A stretch of 64,000 nt of DNA from Misgurnus anguillicaudatus (Eukaryota; Chordata; Actinopteri; Cypriniformes; Cobitidae). Each line of letters starts with the position of its first letter. Within the stretch, counting starts at the first letter, position 1. Shown here piece after piece: positions 1-10,850 of the stretch. Location of the stretch: positions 9,086,001-9,150,000 of the forward strand of contig NC_073341.2 in NCBI RefSeq assembly GCF_027580225.2, in the 5' to 3' direction. The notes beneath the pieces are model-generated. The model was not told the origin of the DNA. It saw only the letters and a list, made by a program, of their open reading frames with translations, and made no database searches. A program made the position numbers and the translations under genes.

Positions 1-698
1 TATATATGGGTCAAAGACGAAAAGGGGGTTTAAAGCATAAAAAAAATAAAAGTGTAAAAGAGCTTTAAATTTAGTCTTTTTCACATACATTAGAATATGT
101 CCTGTTTAACTATATGTTTTTCTGAGCAAAAAATAATTACTACCATACATTTTTACTGGAATTGTACAGAAGACACCAACTAAAATGTCATTCAGTGTAA
201 CAATATTTTTATGCAAAAAAATATTATCAGACATTTTTAGAAAAACTATTATTTGATGACACATTACAAGACTCTATTTATAGATCACAGTGCAGACACC
301 AAATACTAACTATTTGTCATTTTAAAGCATTTTACTTCGCCAATATCCTTTAAACCATTAGGTTTTACCCATTTGTCAGCAAGAAGTTTTTGTAAGGAAG
401 TGAAAATCAATTCAAATCAAATAAAATTTTTGAAGGATCACACATTATTATACATATTTTAATAAGTACAGCTCAGAATAAGTATATTGTTTCATTTCTA
501 CATAAATATATCTGTTACACCGAATGACCATGGTTTGTTACACTGAATGACATTTTTGACAAAAATAGTGTCATTGTTTCCATTATTGCAATGTTTTGAA
601 TATTATTCTGTATCATTTTATTCCTTAACAAATCACAGAAGTAGATGCTGAAATTAATAATCATTTTTATTCCATAATGCATATCATATTCGTAAAAA

Positions 699-920
699 TT
701 AACTGAACAGGTGGTAATACTGTATAATAAGATCCAGAACTGCCCTTATACGTTTAGCTTCTGCCCTGTGTTTTCTTTGATTTTCCCGCCATTGCTTTCG
801 CCTCTTCTCAGCTGCAGCATCTGATAAATTCCTGATTGACAGGTGATCAGGATTTGCAGCCAAGGCAGCTTGCTTTCTTCTCTGGTTGCTGAAATACAGA
901 TTCCATGTAATTATTGACAT
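699..920 (-). CDS. short basic reading frame inside the first element
   Basis: Preceded by an acceptor-like TATTTCAG. From there it reads a strongly basic sequence including SDAAAEKRRKQWRENQRKHR and then a hydrophobic tail. Such Lys/Arg-rich stretches occur in DNA-binding proteins, including transposon-encoded ones, but I do not recognise a family and the frame is short. It may be one exon of a decayed element gene or chance. Confidence 0.2.
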   Translation of the reverse strand: MSIITWNLYFSNQRRKQAALAANPDHLSIRNLSDAAAEKRRKQWRENQRKHRAEAKRIRAVLDLIIQYYHLFS

Positions 921-1043
921 AAAATTATTGACACAGATCTATATAAAACGTGTTATTAATTAAAAATACTTTCTGTTTGGCAACATAAATGACATGTTAT
1001 CAGGATTTGTATTATGGGCGGAGAATCCCCTCAGTGGCCTCTC

Positions 1044-1358
1044 TTAAAGGGATAGTTCACCCAAAAATGAAAATTCCGTCACCACCCACTCACTCTCGTG
1101 TTGTTTCAAACCCGCATAAATGGAAGGAAGACATTTTGAGAAATGTCCGCAACCAAACCTTTCGTGGACCCCATACTATGATACTAAAAATAATACTATG
1201 GAAGTAAATGGGGTCCACGAACGGTTTGGTTACAAACATTACTCAAAATATCTTCCTTTGTGTTTATCAGAACAAAAAAAAATCATACAGGTTTTTACCA
1301 ACATGAGAGTGAGTGAATAATGACCAAATTTTCATTTTTGGGTGAACTATCCCTTTAA
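1044..1358. mobile_element. TTAA-flanked palindromic miniature element
   Basis: Starts TTAA-AGGGATAGTTCACCC and ends with its complement GGGTGAACTATCCCT-TTAA. Inner sequences are also inverted (the gtccacgaa parts). It is inserted in the element above. The TTAA duplication fits Kolobok- or piggyBac-type transposition. Confidence 0.8.
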
Positions 1359-2693
1359 CTTGTGGTATAGGTAGGGTGGAGTCTCTATTTAAAAACAGCA
1401 GTAAACTATTATTCTGTAGGGCTAGGCTTGGGCACAAATTTCACGATTTGATTCAATTTCAAATCAATTTGATATTGATTAACATCATCTGAAAACAGCA
1501 TAGACTGAAAGATTGATTATTGGGATTTACAAATCACTATTGTTTCTTCAAAATTAGAAATGATTAAATTCGAGAAATCTATCTTTTTAAACCCAGCCCT
1601 ATTATTTTTACATTGCACTCCTCAATACCTTTCTCGTCTCCTTGCTAAATGCATTGCCCTAGCTACTGGGTCTGCATTAACTTTCTGCCAGTGCCTAGAA
1701 ACTTTCTCTTTGTTTGTGGGCATCTAAAAGAAATCAGTACCAAAACGACAAAAATACATTAAACACAATAATATTGATAAAGTTTGATAAATTTTTTTGT
1801 GCAAAACATCCCTCATTTATCTGAATTAGAAATAAAATGCAAAAAATGTTATCTAAACAGTGACAATATCATTCAGTGTAATGGATGACACTGTGGTGTA
1901 ACATACAATTTGCATTACACCGAATGACAAAACATTACCCTGAATGACGAAACTTTTACTTAAGCTAATATTAGAAGTTAACAACTAGATACCTATATCA
2001 AACAGTGAACTTGACCAGAAAGGTTTATCATCATTATTCACAACATCTACTTATTTTTCAAAAAATCTAACAATAAAAGTGTTTTTTTTGCATTTCACTG
2101 AATGACAGTCGTTTTTGTAAATCAAGATAACACACTATGAAAATGTGAAATTATCAAAAATTTAAGAGCAATAAACTTACCTTGCTGAATCACCACATGG
2201 TCTTTAGGGAGTCTTTTGATGATGTCACAGACTGCTTGATGACTATTGTTTGTTTATTTAATTTCAAAATGGTTTCCTGATCCCGTTACACTGAATGACC
2301 TCTGACAAACTGCATATTCGGGACAAAAGTCCCCTAGTTGTTTCAATATTTAACGAAAAAAATAACACATAGTCCTATTAATATAAAACAGCCAACACTT
2401 ATGTGAACATGCCAAGGAAGAAAATATTTTTTTAACATGGTATTTTATACGTTTATTTAAAAATCTATTAGTAAAATCATAGTCCGGACCATTACGCTGA
2501 ATGACGATTTTACACTTTGGATCATTATTAAACTCATATTTGGTCATTGTATTTTCACAAAAGTTATTTGAAACATAAAAGTAGACATTTTACTTTCATT
2601 TTATAGGTGTTTTTTGTATGTAAAATCACTTTTGTAAATTATATTTGATGCGGACACCAAAATGGTGACGTCTCGTCTTTGACCCATATATCT

Positions 2694-2696
2694 ATA

Positions 2697-2776
<80 letters not shown>
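2694..2776. repeat. (TA)n microsatellite
   Basis: About 40 TA units directly beyond the inverted end of the first element. Confidence 0.97.
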
Positions 2777-2780
<4 letters not shown>

Positions 2781-4230
2781 AAATGAGCATTATATGTTGA
2801 GTGAATTGATGTTAGATATTTAAGTATAGAAGGTTGAGCAAACTGATATATTTGCATAAATAACAACAAAGATTTTCTTGTAATTTTGACTTAAAAGTTA
2901 AATTACTTAAAAAGTATGATGCAAACATGGTGCATCAGCATATTTTAAGTAAACCCAACACATTGTTTGTTCAATCTTACGGACCACCTTTATGATGCTC
3001 TCATCACGTATAGTGTTTGGGATTGGATTGAATCTAAGATCTTCTTTTATGTTTCATTGACAAAAATGGGGTTTGAAATGGCACAGGAGGAAGTAAATGA
3101 TTCCTTTACATTTTTGGGTAACTAATCATTTAGCACATCATCGGTATAGGTTAATCTGCAGCACAAACAAGGCACGATTTCTTCTTTTAACAACATTTGA
3201 CTGTGACCCCAAGATGCTCCTTGATCGTCGCAACATACTGGATCTTTTTTAGCAAGTACCTCTCTCTCACTTGCCCTGGGCGCATCTAATTGAAAGCGAT
3301 CTCGAGGCCTAGCAGAGTTCCGTTTCTTTGCTAATCCTCCGCTGGGGGAAGCTCACATGGTCCCAATTACACTGTACGGTTGCTGTGACTGCCTCGCTTT
3401 TTCTCTACCCTACCCTTCTGATTCTGGCCTGTGCCGGGAGTTTGTTATTAACAATGCACTGCACAGTTCCTGCCTGTCACGGGGGCCTGGAGATGTTATC
3501 GCCGACGCCCAGCGTATACGGTTACCATGAAAATATTCCATAAATTAGATTGGGATTGGCAATTTTCTGAATATGGAAGAGGAGACAAGGCAATAGGTAC
3601 CTGTAGACAGGCTTCTTTGTAAAGAAAAGGACAAGAGAATCTACTGATGTTAGTTTTGGACAGAAAGACATCTAAGCTAAGCTAAGGAGGAGTTCTTAAG
3701 GTAAATCAAAAAAATGCTTGAAAGACTCTTGAAGTATCTTCTAAAAGTCAAGACAAACAATTCTTATTTCCACCGAAATTCCAGTGGTTAGGTTCTGGAT
3801 GAAAGACAGACTTTACAGTCCTGGGACTTTACAGGTCAAGTCTGGGTTTACCAATAACGATGATTTTACAAACATTTGTTTCTGATGTGCTGAAATCATC
3901 TTAATCATCCTATCCGAGAAATGTTTACAGCTAAATATCCCAATTATTTATTTATTTATTTTTATTTTGTGCAGAGAATATCTACCACTAATAGTTTGTT
4001 CAAGCACCATAATACAATGTCGAGGTTATGTGTAAGGGATTAGTGCCCCACAGCAGTTTATGCAACCTGTTTTTGGCCTATACATCAGATTAGACAAATT
4101 TTATTTTCTGCATTTGTACATATAGAAATAGTTTTTAAAAAATGTATGGTTTTAAAGATACTTAATTTTGGAGCATATAACCCCTACTGTAAAATACAGC
4201 TAAGACTAGCATAAAGTGGTAGCTGGTTTT
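2777..4230. other. non-coding stretch, no gene seen
   Basis: No long reading frame and no repeat ends recognised. 3190-3540 is less A+T-rich and looks unlike its surroundings; it may be conserved non-coding sequence. Confidence 0.4.
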
Positions 4231-4232
4231 AG

Positions 4233-4560
4233 CTGGTTTAATTCAATTCAATTTTATTTATATAGCGCTTTTCACAATTGTTAATTGTTTCAAAGCAGCT
4301 TTACATGAGTAGATGTAGAGGAGAACACAGAAAATCAATAGATAATATAAGAAGTTGAATATAGTTGAAAATATAATAGTGGCAAATAATAAACCGTTCA
4401 AGCGAGCGTAGTAATAATGTAACGTATACAGTAAAGTGCTAAGTTAAGCCAAGTTGGCTGACTCTCCCGGGGACGAAAAACCCCCTAGGTGAAAACCCAG
4501 TGGGAAAAACTCCTAAATGAACAATAACCCTTGGGAGAGATTCATAGATATTTATATATA
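4233..4560. repeat. teleost dispersed repeat (TTTATTTATATAGCGC type)
   Basis: Begins with the attcaattcaattttattt motif and tatagcgcttttcacaa, and continues to a cccagtgggaaaaactcc tail, the layout of a very common fish interspersed repeat. It ends in a short TA run. Class not assigned. Confidence 0.55.
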
Positions 4561-4889
4561 TATATATATATACGGTAGGGATAGAAAGCGGGTAAGCGGA
4601 TTAAACTGGTTCAGCCGGTGGTCGTTGGTCGCGCATCAGCTGGGCATCACGTTAAAGGACAGCCAGTAGATGGCTTAAGGTTTAAGGTGTCAGAAGCTGG
4701 TATAAGCTGGTCCTCCCAGCCTGGCAAAGCTGGTCAAGCTTCAAGTGCACCTAATTCATTGCTAAAACACAATGTTATTTTGTGTATTTGGTATAATACA
4801 ATGTGTTTGCATTTATTTACATTATTTTCCACATACTGTACATTTTTGTAGCTCCAGATTTCACAATCTTCCTGAAATGCACGGATTTG

Positions 4890-5262
4890 AAAAGCTCTGT
4901 GTCCCTGATTGGCCAGTTAATCTGTACGTTGTGATTGGTCTGAATACTTCTGACGTCAGACGGAAATGTGACGCTCCTTACCATGTTTGAAAGATTCGCT
5001 CACAATGCAATGCTAACAGGAGTTAACTTACAGGCTGTTAGTCCAAGCGGGAGGAATTATGATAATGTCTGTCTTTACTGCATCACCAATCCCAGGAAGT
5101 AAACTGTTGCCTACAATCCGTGTGTTTGTTGTAGCCCAAGAAAAGAGATTTACGTTATTTTTGGGGTTTGTACATTTTGCATATCGTTAACATGTACTAA
5201 TACACACTTACACACCAAAGGAAATGTAAAAATGTGAATCGGACAATAGGTGCCCTTTAAAA
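4890..5262. repeat. probable fish interspersed repeat
   Basis: Contains cgggaggaattatgataatg and caccaatcccaggaagt, phrases I associate with a repeated fish element. The ends are not clear. AGCTGG/CCAGCT runs flank it on both sides (4600-4740 and 5275-5345). Confidence 0.3.
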
Positions 5263-5345
5263 AGCGACCAAAACACAGCTAAACCAGCTTAAACCAAGCT
5301 GGGAGACCAGCAAAAACCAGTTCACCAGCTTTTGTTGGTTTTAGC

Positions 5346-7634
5346 TGTGGTTTAGCCTCACCCTAAACCCAACCAGTTCTTAACCTTATAAAACACAACA
5401 TGCAAGTAAAAGTACAGTCATAGGTTTTTATTGCATAAATTTACCAAGTAAACAACAGTTTACAGGTAATACAAACAATTCCCGTTGCAAACCTTGCAAA
5501 CTGAAGCAGAAAATCAAAATTGAAAATCACTTGATAACATTTTTTAATTAATTTAGACTATTTTTTTTCAAAACTCATTTGCATTAAATTTACATGGTTG
5601 TTCACTCAAACAGGTGCAGCCCTACTTTCTCATTAAAATAAAATATTGTAATATTCAAGTTACATTGTATGAGTTCTTACTATATACAATATTAGCATTC
5701 AAACATTAACTTTGCTAAGTAAAAGTGTAATTTTGTTGTCCACTATTAGTCAGTTTGCTACACTCTTAGAAAAAACGTACACAAATTATCACTGGGACAC
5801 AGTGTTGCCAGATGTACGATAATTATCGTATTTATACTATAATTTTGACCTATGATCAATAATGAAAAATTCCATAATGTACGATCATTTCCACATTTTG
5901 TGACACCTTAGATGGTCATTGCAATCATAGGGCTTCTTTACTTATTGATCTATCTGTTGATTCTATGTCTACCATCATAATTGTGAGGAGAATGCAAATG
6001 CAACACATGTCTTCTATCTCTTGGTTTTGGCTAGAAGGGATACAGCTATGGCCTAAATCTCGTGAGATGTTGGTTTTAAAGTTTGGTTGGGGGTAGGATA
6101 AGGATAAAAACAGCACTCATTCAGCGAGATTTCATGAGATTTTGGCAGTTAGTCGGCAGTTCGGCAACTCCATCTCTTCTTACGTTATCTCTTCTCGGCC
6201 ATTCATTGTTGAGAATGACTCTCTTTTATTTTCCAGTTGTTTTGACTCTCCGACTAAGGTACACTTATTTTCATTTCATCTACTAGTACAAGTGCATTTC
6301 TGGTTTTACTTAACAAAGGATATGAAGTCCACACATCTCATTTATAAAGCAAACAATAGTTAAAGCTGCAATGCATGGTGGGAACTTACAAACTCTTGGT
6401 TAATGTAAATTGTTTGGACAAACACTTAATTAGGTTTAGTAAACTAAATAATATTTGTTAGCAACATGTTAAGGACTAATCCTATTCACAAAATAATACA
6501 TTTACTCTCCCTATTAAAACAAATTTTTGTTCAAAGTACTCTGTTATACCTTTCTTGGGAAAACATTTTGAAGTTTTCAACAGTGTTTGTTTTAGATCAC
6601 GGTAGCAGGTTTAAAGCACTCACAAGCTACAATAATTACACCATGGTTCAAAAGCCAGAATAACTCTCTTAAACTGGTTTGACCGGATCTGATTTGTTGA
6701 AGGTCCAAGATGGTCTACCATGATTCACCTTAATGAAATAAAATCTTAGAACTTCTGAGTTAGAAAAGTCCAACTTCTGACCACCCAAGTGTCCTCTGGT
6801 TAAATTTAATTAATCTTTAACAGATCTGTATAACAATGGGTGAAGGTAAATGAAGTCGCCATTCCTGCTTTGCATGTACTGTATGGAATTTTTTGCAGCA
6901 CAACAGAAGTTAAAGTCCCATTACACACACAAAAGCTTTCAATAGACCTACCTGTACCAGCTCCAAGATGGTAAAAGGCACTAGGTCCAGGATTATTTAA
7001 ATGCCTGTGTTATCATTAAAAAAAGGTGTTTAAAGAAATACTCAGAATTTATCCACCCTCATGCCATCCCAGATGTATTTGACTTCCTTTCTTCTAGTGT
7101 AGTCAAGACCACCTAAACCAAGACCAACAACATGCCCATTTTGTCTGCCTGTCTGTTTCCCTTGTTTTCACCATTCACCTCTCTCATTTACTTGTGATCC
7201 AATTGACCAAAATACACTTTAATACCAGGTATAAACAGCCTCTATGTTATGCTGTGTTTAATTGTTACTTCTGTTTTGCAATTCACACTGTTGATATTAA
7301 AGCCTGTTTTAATTCTTTATCTTTGTGCATGTTTCTTCTTTAACAAAGTCATCCCCTGTGACAGAAGGCCAGACTGCTACCATGAACAGCAGGATTACTC
7401 CAGAAGATGTTTTCTAGAGTTGTACTGTATGTGGAGGATTTTTTATTTTTCACATCTGGTGAGCTAGAGCGATTCTATGCTCAATGCATGATTTCAGGTA
7501 AGACTGGATGATGATTTGTTTTTGCTCCTTTCTACTGATCTATGTAAATTGCCCTTAGTCAATTTTATTACTAATGTCCTCCAGATAGATGGCTCTAATT
7601 TTGTTGTCGAGGTAGCCGGTAAGGACAAATGTAC
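5346..7634. other. non-coding stretch, no gene seen
   Basis: A+T-rich, short frames only. A fragment near 5760-5810 resembles the end of the TACACTCT-type miniature element seen complete at 59552, and 7030-7095 resembles an internal part of the TTAAAGG family. Confidence 0.35.
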
Positions 7635-9231
7635 TACACTCCCTGACAAAAGTCTTGTCGCTTGTGTACAAATTGACCTGAAGTCCCGCTAAAATATATT
7701 TCTAGTCAAGATTTGTTTTCAAGAAATGGCTCATTTTAATCCCAACAAATTTTGTAATTATGTTTTAGTGCAAAACGAAAATGTCAAAAAGTATTCTAAT
7801 ATTCACAGCTTGGTAAAGCTCATTGAGTCAATTTTTGCAAAGACATAAGTATTGTCGCCTTGTCATATGAGCTTCATCTTTGACTAATACTGGATCAGTT
7901 ATGTCTCAGGTGTGTATAAAAAGACCCCTAGTACACTAGACCTTCACATCAACTGCAAGGAGACCTCTGCAAACATGCCTAAGATTCACCCTGAGACTAA
8001 AGTTTTGATTATCAAGAGGCTGAAGACCAGATCCACTGCTGATGTGGCAGACACATTCAATGTGTCTCAGCATTAAGTACAGAGGATAAAAAAGATTTGA
8101 AGAGACTGGAGATGTTTTTGACAAGCCCAGGTCAGGCAGACCCTGCAAGACAACTGCTCGGAGGACCGTTTGTTGGCTCGAAAATCCAAGGTCAGCCCAT
8201 TACCCACTGCAGCAGAGCTCCACGAGACCTGGTCACCTAAAATCCCTGTGTCAACCAGAACAGTTTGTCGGATTTTGTCTCTAAATGACCTCCATGGTCG
8301 AATCAGTGCCCAGAAGCCAGCACTAAAAAAAGACAATTGAAAAACCATGTGGCATTTGCCAAGGCACACTGCCTGCTAAAAGGATGGATGCTGAAAAAGC
8401 AGAAGGTTGATTTTTCAGATGAATCTTTTGTTGAATTACACCACAGTCACCTCAAATTTGGCAAGAGACCTATTGGAGCCCGCATGGATCCAAGAATCAC
8501 CCAGAAAACAGTGAAATTTGGTGGCAGAAAAATCATGGTCTGGTTACATCCAGTATGGGGGTGTGCAAGAGATCTGCAGGGTGGAAGGCAACATCAATAG
8601 TCAAAAATACCAAGAAATCTTAGCTACCTCTTATATTCCCAACCATAAAAGAGGCCAAATTCTGCAGCAGGATGGTGCTCCATCGCATACTTTCATCTCC
8701 ACATCAAAGTTCCTCAAGGCAAAGAAGATCAAGATGCTCCAGGATTGACCAGCCCAGTCACCAGACATGAACATCATTGAGCATATGTGGGGTAGGATGA
8801 AAGAGGAAGCATGGAAGACGAAACCAAAGAATATTGATGAACTCTGGGAGGCATGCAAATTCTTTGCTATTCCTGAGGACTTCATCAATACATTATATGA
8901 ATCCTTGCCAAACCGCGTGGATGCAGTCCTACAAGCTCATGGAAGTCATACAAGATATTAAATTTCATTCTCACAGCACCACTACTTAAACTTGCTGACA
9001 TATTTTTGAATTTGCAGTAAATTTGTTCAAGCCAAAATTTGACCTTTCTGTCTTGATTAAATGATAAATGTTTTTTTTTCAGTGAAAATTATTTCCATGC
9101 ATTAAACATTTAGGAGGGTTTTAGCTTTTCATATGAGCTATTTCTAACACCAATTGATTTATTAAAAGTCAGGTTAATAGCAGGTGTTTCTACAAAATAG
9201 ATAAGCGACAAGACTTTTGTCACGGAGTGTA
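7635..9231 (+). mobile_element. Tc1/mariner-like transposon, decayed
   Basis: About 1.6 kb, bounded by inverted ends TACACTCCCTGACAAAAGTC and its near-complement ending GTCACGGAGTGTA, with TA at both borders as Tc1 elements make. Between them lies a broken transposase on the plus strand. Confidence 0.92.
7976..8961 (+). pseudogene. Tc1-like transposase, inactivated
   Basis: Starts MPKIHPETKVLIIKRLK with a paired-like helix-turn-helix region, continues through KVDFSDESF (first catalytic Asp region), the LQQDGAPSHT block (second Asp) and SPDMNIIEHMW (final Glu). Several in-frame stops and frameshifts break it, for example after NVSQH and before PAQSPDM, so no full protein can be made. Confidence 0.9.
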
Positions 9232-9404
9232 TTTATCCAGTTCCATTCCGAAACTAGTAAAGTGTTCTAGCTCACATCAGGTCTGTGCCCAAAACCTCAA
9301 GTTATCCTAAAGCCAGAACCATTATTTCAGAGTTCAATAATGAGTACGCTCCAGATTTACCCAAAGTGTCCGCTCCCAAACTCACCAAAAAGCCCTCTCC
9401 CTCT

Positions 9405-10034
9405 CCTGAACTCCATGAGCTGCACGCTCCCTCTCCTGAACTCTGTGAGGTGCACGCTCGCTCTTCTGAACTCTGTGAGCTGTACGCTCGCTCTCCTGAA
9501 CTCCGTGAGCTGCACGCTCGCTCTCCTGAACTCTGTAAGCAGCATGCTCGCTCTACTGAACTCTGTGAGGTGCATGCTCGCTTTACTGAATTCTGTGAAC
9601 TGCACGCTCGCTCTCCTGAACTCCATGAGGTGCACGTTCACTCTCCTGAACTCTGTGAGCTGCACGCTCGCTCTCCTGAACTCTGTGAGCTGCACGCTCG
9701 CTTTACTGAACTCTGTGAGGTGCATGCTCGCTTTCCTGAACTCCTTGAACTGCATGCCTGCTCTCCTGAACTTCGTGAGCTGCTCGCTCCCTCTCCTGAA
9801 CTCTGTAAGCTGCACGTTCACTCTCCTGAACTCCATGAGGTGCACCTTTGCTTTCCTGAACTTTGTGAACTGCACGCTCCCTCTCCTCAACTCTGTGAGC
9901 TGTGTGCTACCTCTCCTGAATTCGGTGAGCTGCACACTTACTCTCCTGAACTCCGTGAACTGCACGCTCTCTCTCCTGAACTCCGTGAGCTGCATGCTCG
10001 CTTTCCTGAACTCCGTGAGGTGCATGCTCACCCT
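9405..10034. repeat. 30-bp minisatellite, about 21 copies
   Basis: Diverged 30-bp units of the type CTGAACTCYGTGAGCTGCAC plus GCTCGCTCTC. As the period is a multiple of three, frames stay open for 700-900 bases: one plus frame reads SPELCELHAR repeats, another LLNSVSCTLA repeats, and the minus strand reads LTEFRRASVQ repeats. The longest frame (9285-10175) has no in-frame ATG, so I treat it as a repeat and not a gene. Confidence 0.9.
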
Positions 10035-10038
10035 TCTG

Positions 10039-10313
10039 GGGTCTCATTTATAATACTGTACGTAGGATATTTATTAAAAGTCTACGTACACACAAAAGCC
10101 AAAAAATTAAGACTTATAAAACAAAGAAATGTTCCCTTTATAGATCACAGATCTACTGCATGTGTGTGTACATGAATCATCCTCAGATCCCACTCTTTAA
10201 GCACATTCTCCGGCCAAGTTTGTTTTTTTATAGATCACAACCTTTGCGTGGGAACTGGTGTACACACGTTTCCAAACCCTTTTTTGTTTGTATGCACACT
10301 TTATAAATGAGAC
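10039..10313. mobile_element. miniature inverted-repeat element (GGGTCTCATTTATAA ends)
   Basis: Starts GGGTCTCATTTATAA directly after the minisatellite and ends with the complement TTATAAATGAGACC. The interior has weak inverted similarity (tacgtacacac / tgtatgcacac). No coding capacity. Confidence 0.7.
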
Positions 10314-10400
10314 CTCTGAACTCTAAGAGTTAAAATTTTACACAAAAAAAACTAAAAAATCTATATTTACTGATTGCATTTAAAGCAAGATGTTTTACAT

Positions 10401-10683
10401 TTAAAGCAACACTATGTCGTTTTTTACCTTTAAATAATGTCTCTAAAATTATTTCAGTGATAGAACAACTTTTAACTGGACAAATTGTACTGTTGCTGCA
10501 ACCTAAACAACCTCCTAGCTGCTACAAGCACACTCTGAAAGTGGCGGTGGAGGGTAGAGCACACAGCCCCGCCCCTCCCCCTGCCTGCAGAAGAGTGTCT
10601 GATACCAGGCACTGTTGCGCTTTTCAACCACATGGGGCAGCTGTAAGTCATTTTTACATGGAAACTACATAGTGTTGCTTTAA
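10401..10683. mobile_element. TTAA-flanked miniature element (AGCAACACTATGT ends)
   Basis: TTAA-AGCAACACTATGT on the left and ACATAGTGTTGCT-TTAA on the right. It shares its right TTAA with the next element. No coding capacity. Confidence 0.8.
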
Positions 10684-10850
10684 CTCTTTCCTCGCCATTG
10701 AAAAATTATCTCGTTAATTAAGAGGAAACACTTTCCTGCCAATGGGAGGTAGATGCTTCAAGATATCTTTAAAACCATAAAGGTTTATGAAATATTTTTT
10801 TGAATTTTACAAATTAAATGTGAAAATTAAATGTGTCTAATCTGGCATAT
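10680..10850. mobile_element. truncated copy of the TTAACTCTTTCC family
   Basis: Begins TTAACTCTTTCCTCGCCATT and matches the left part of the complete copies at 53499 and 54319. No right end found. Confidence 0.55.

Larger units (their letters stand above)
1..2690. mobile_element. candidate DNA transposon with short inverted ends and a dispersed 14-bp motif
   Basis: The ends are inverted copies of TATATGGGTCAAAGACGA (18 bases, 3-20 and 2673-2690). Inside are nine copies of TTACACYGAATGAC with small changes: direct near 515, 538, 1915, 1935, 2093, 2286 and 2492, inverted near 187 and 1869. GACACCAA also recurs near both ends. The only possible coding piece is at 699-920. The outer border on the right is an (AT)n tract, so the target duplication cannot be read. 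Superfamily not recognised; most likely a non-autonomous element. The left end sits at the edge of the window. Confidence 0.55.

Noticed and set aside
2639..2869. Minus-strand frame with an Ile-Tyr run
   Set aside because: It is a translation of the (TA)n tract.
9405..10034. CRISPR array
   Set aside because: Units are directly adjacent with no unique spacers, and the host is a vertebrate.
9285..10175. 296-codon open frame as a gene
   Set aside because: It consists of a 30-bp repeat array, has no in-frame ATG at its start, and two other frames over the same bases are open as well.
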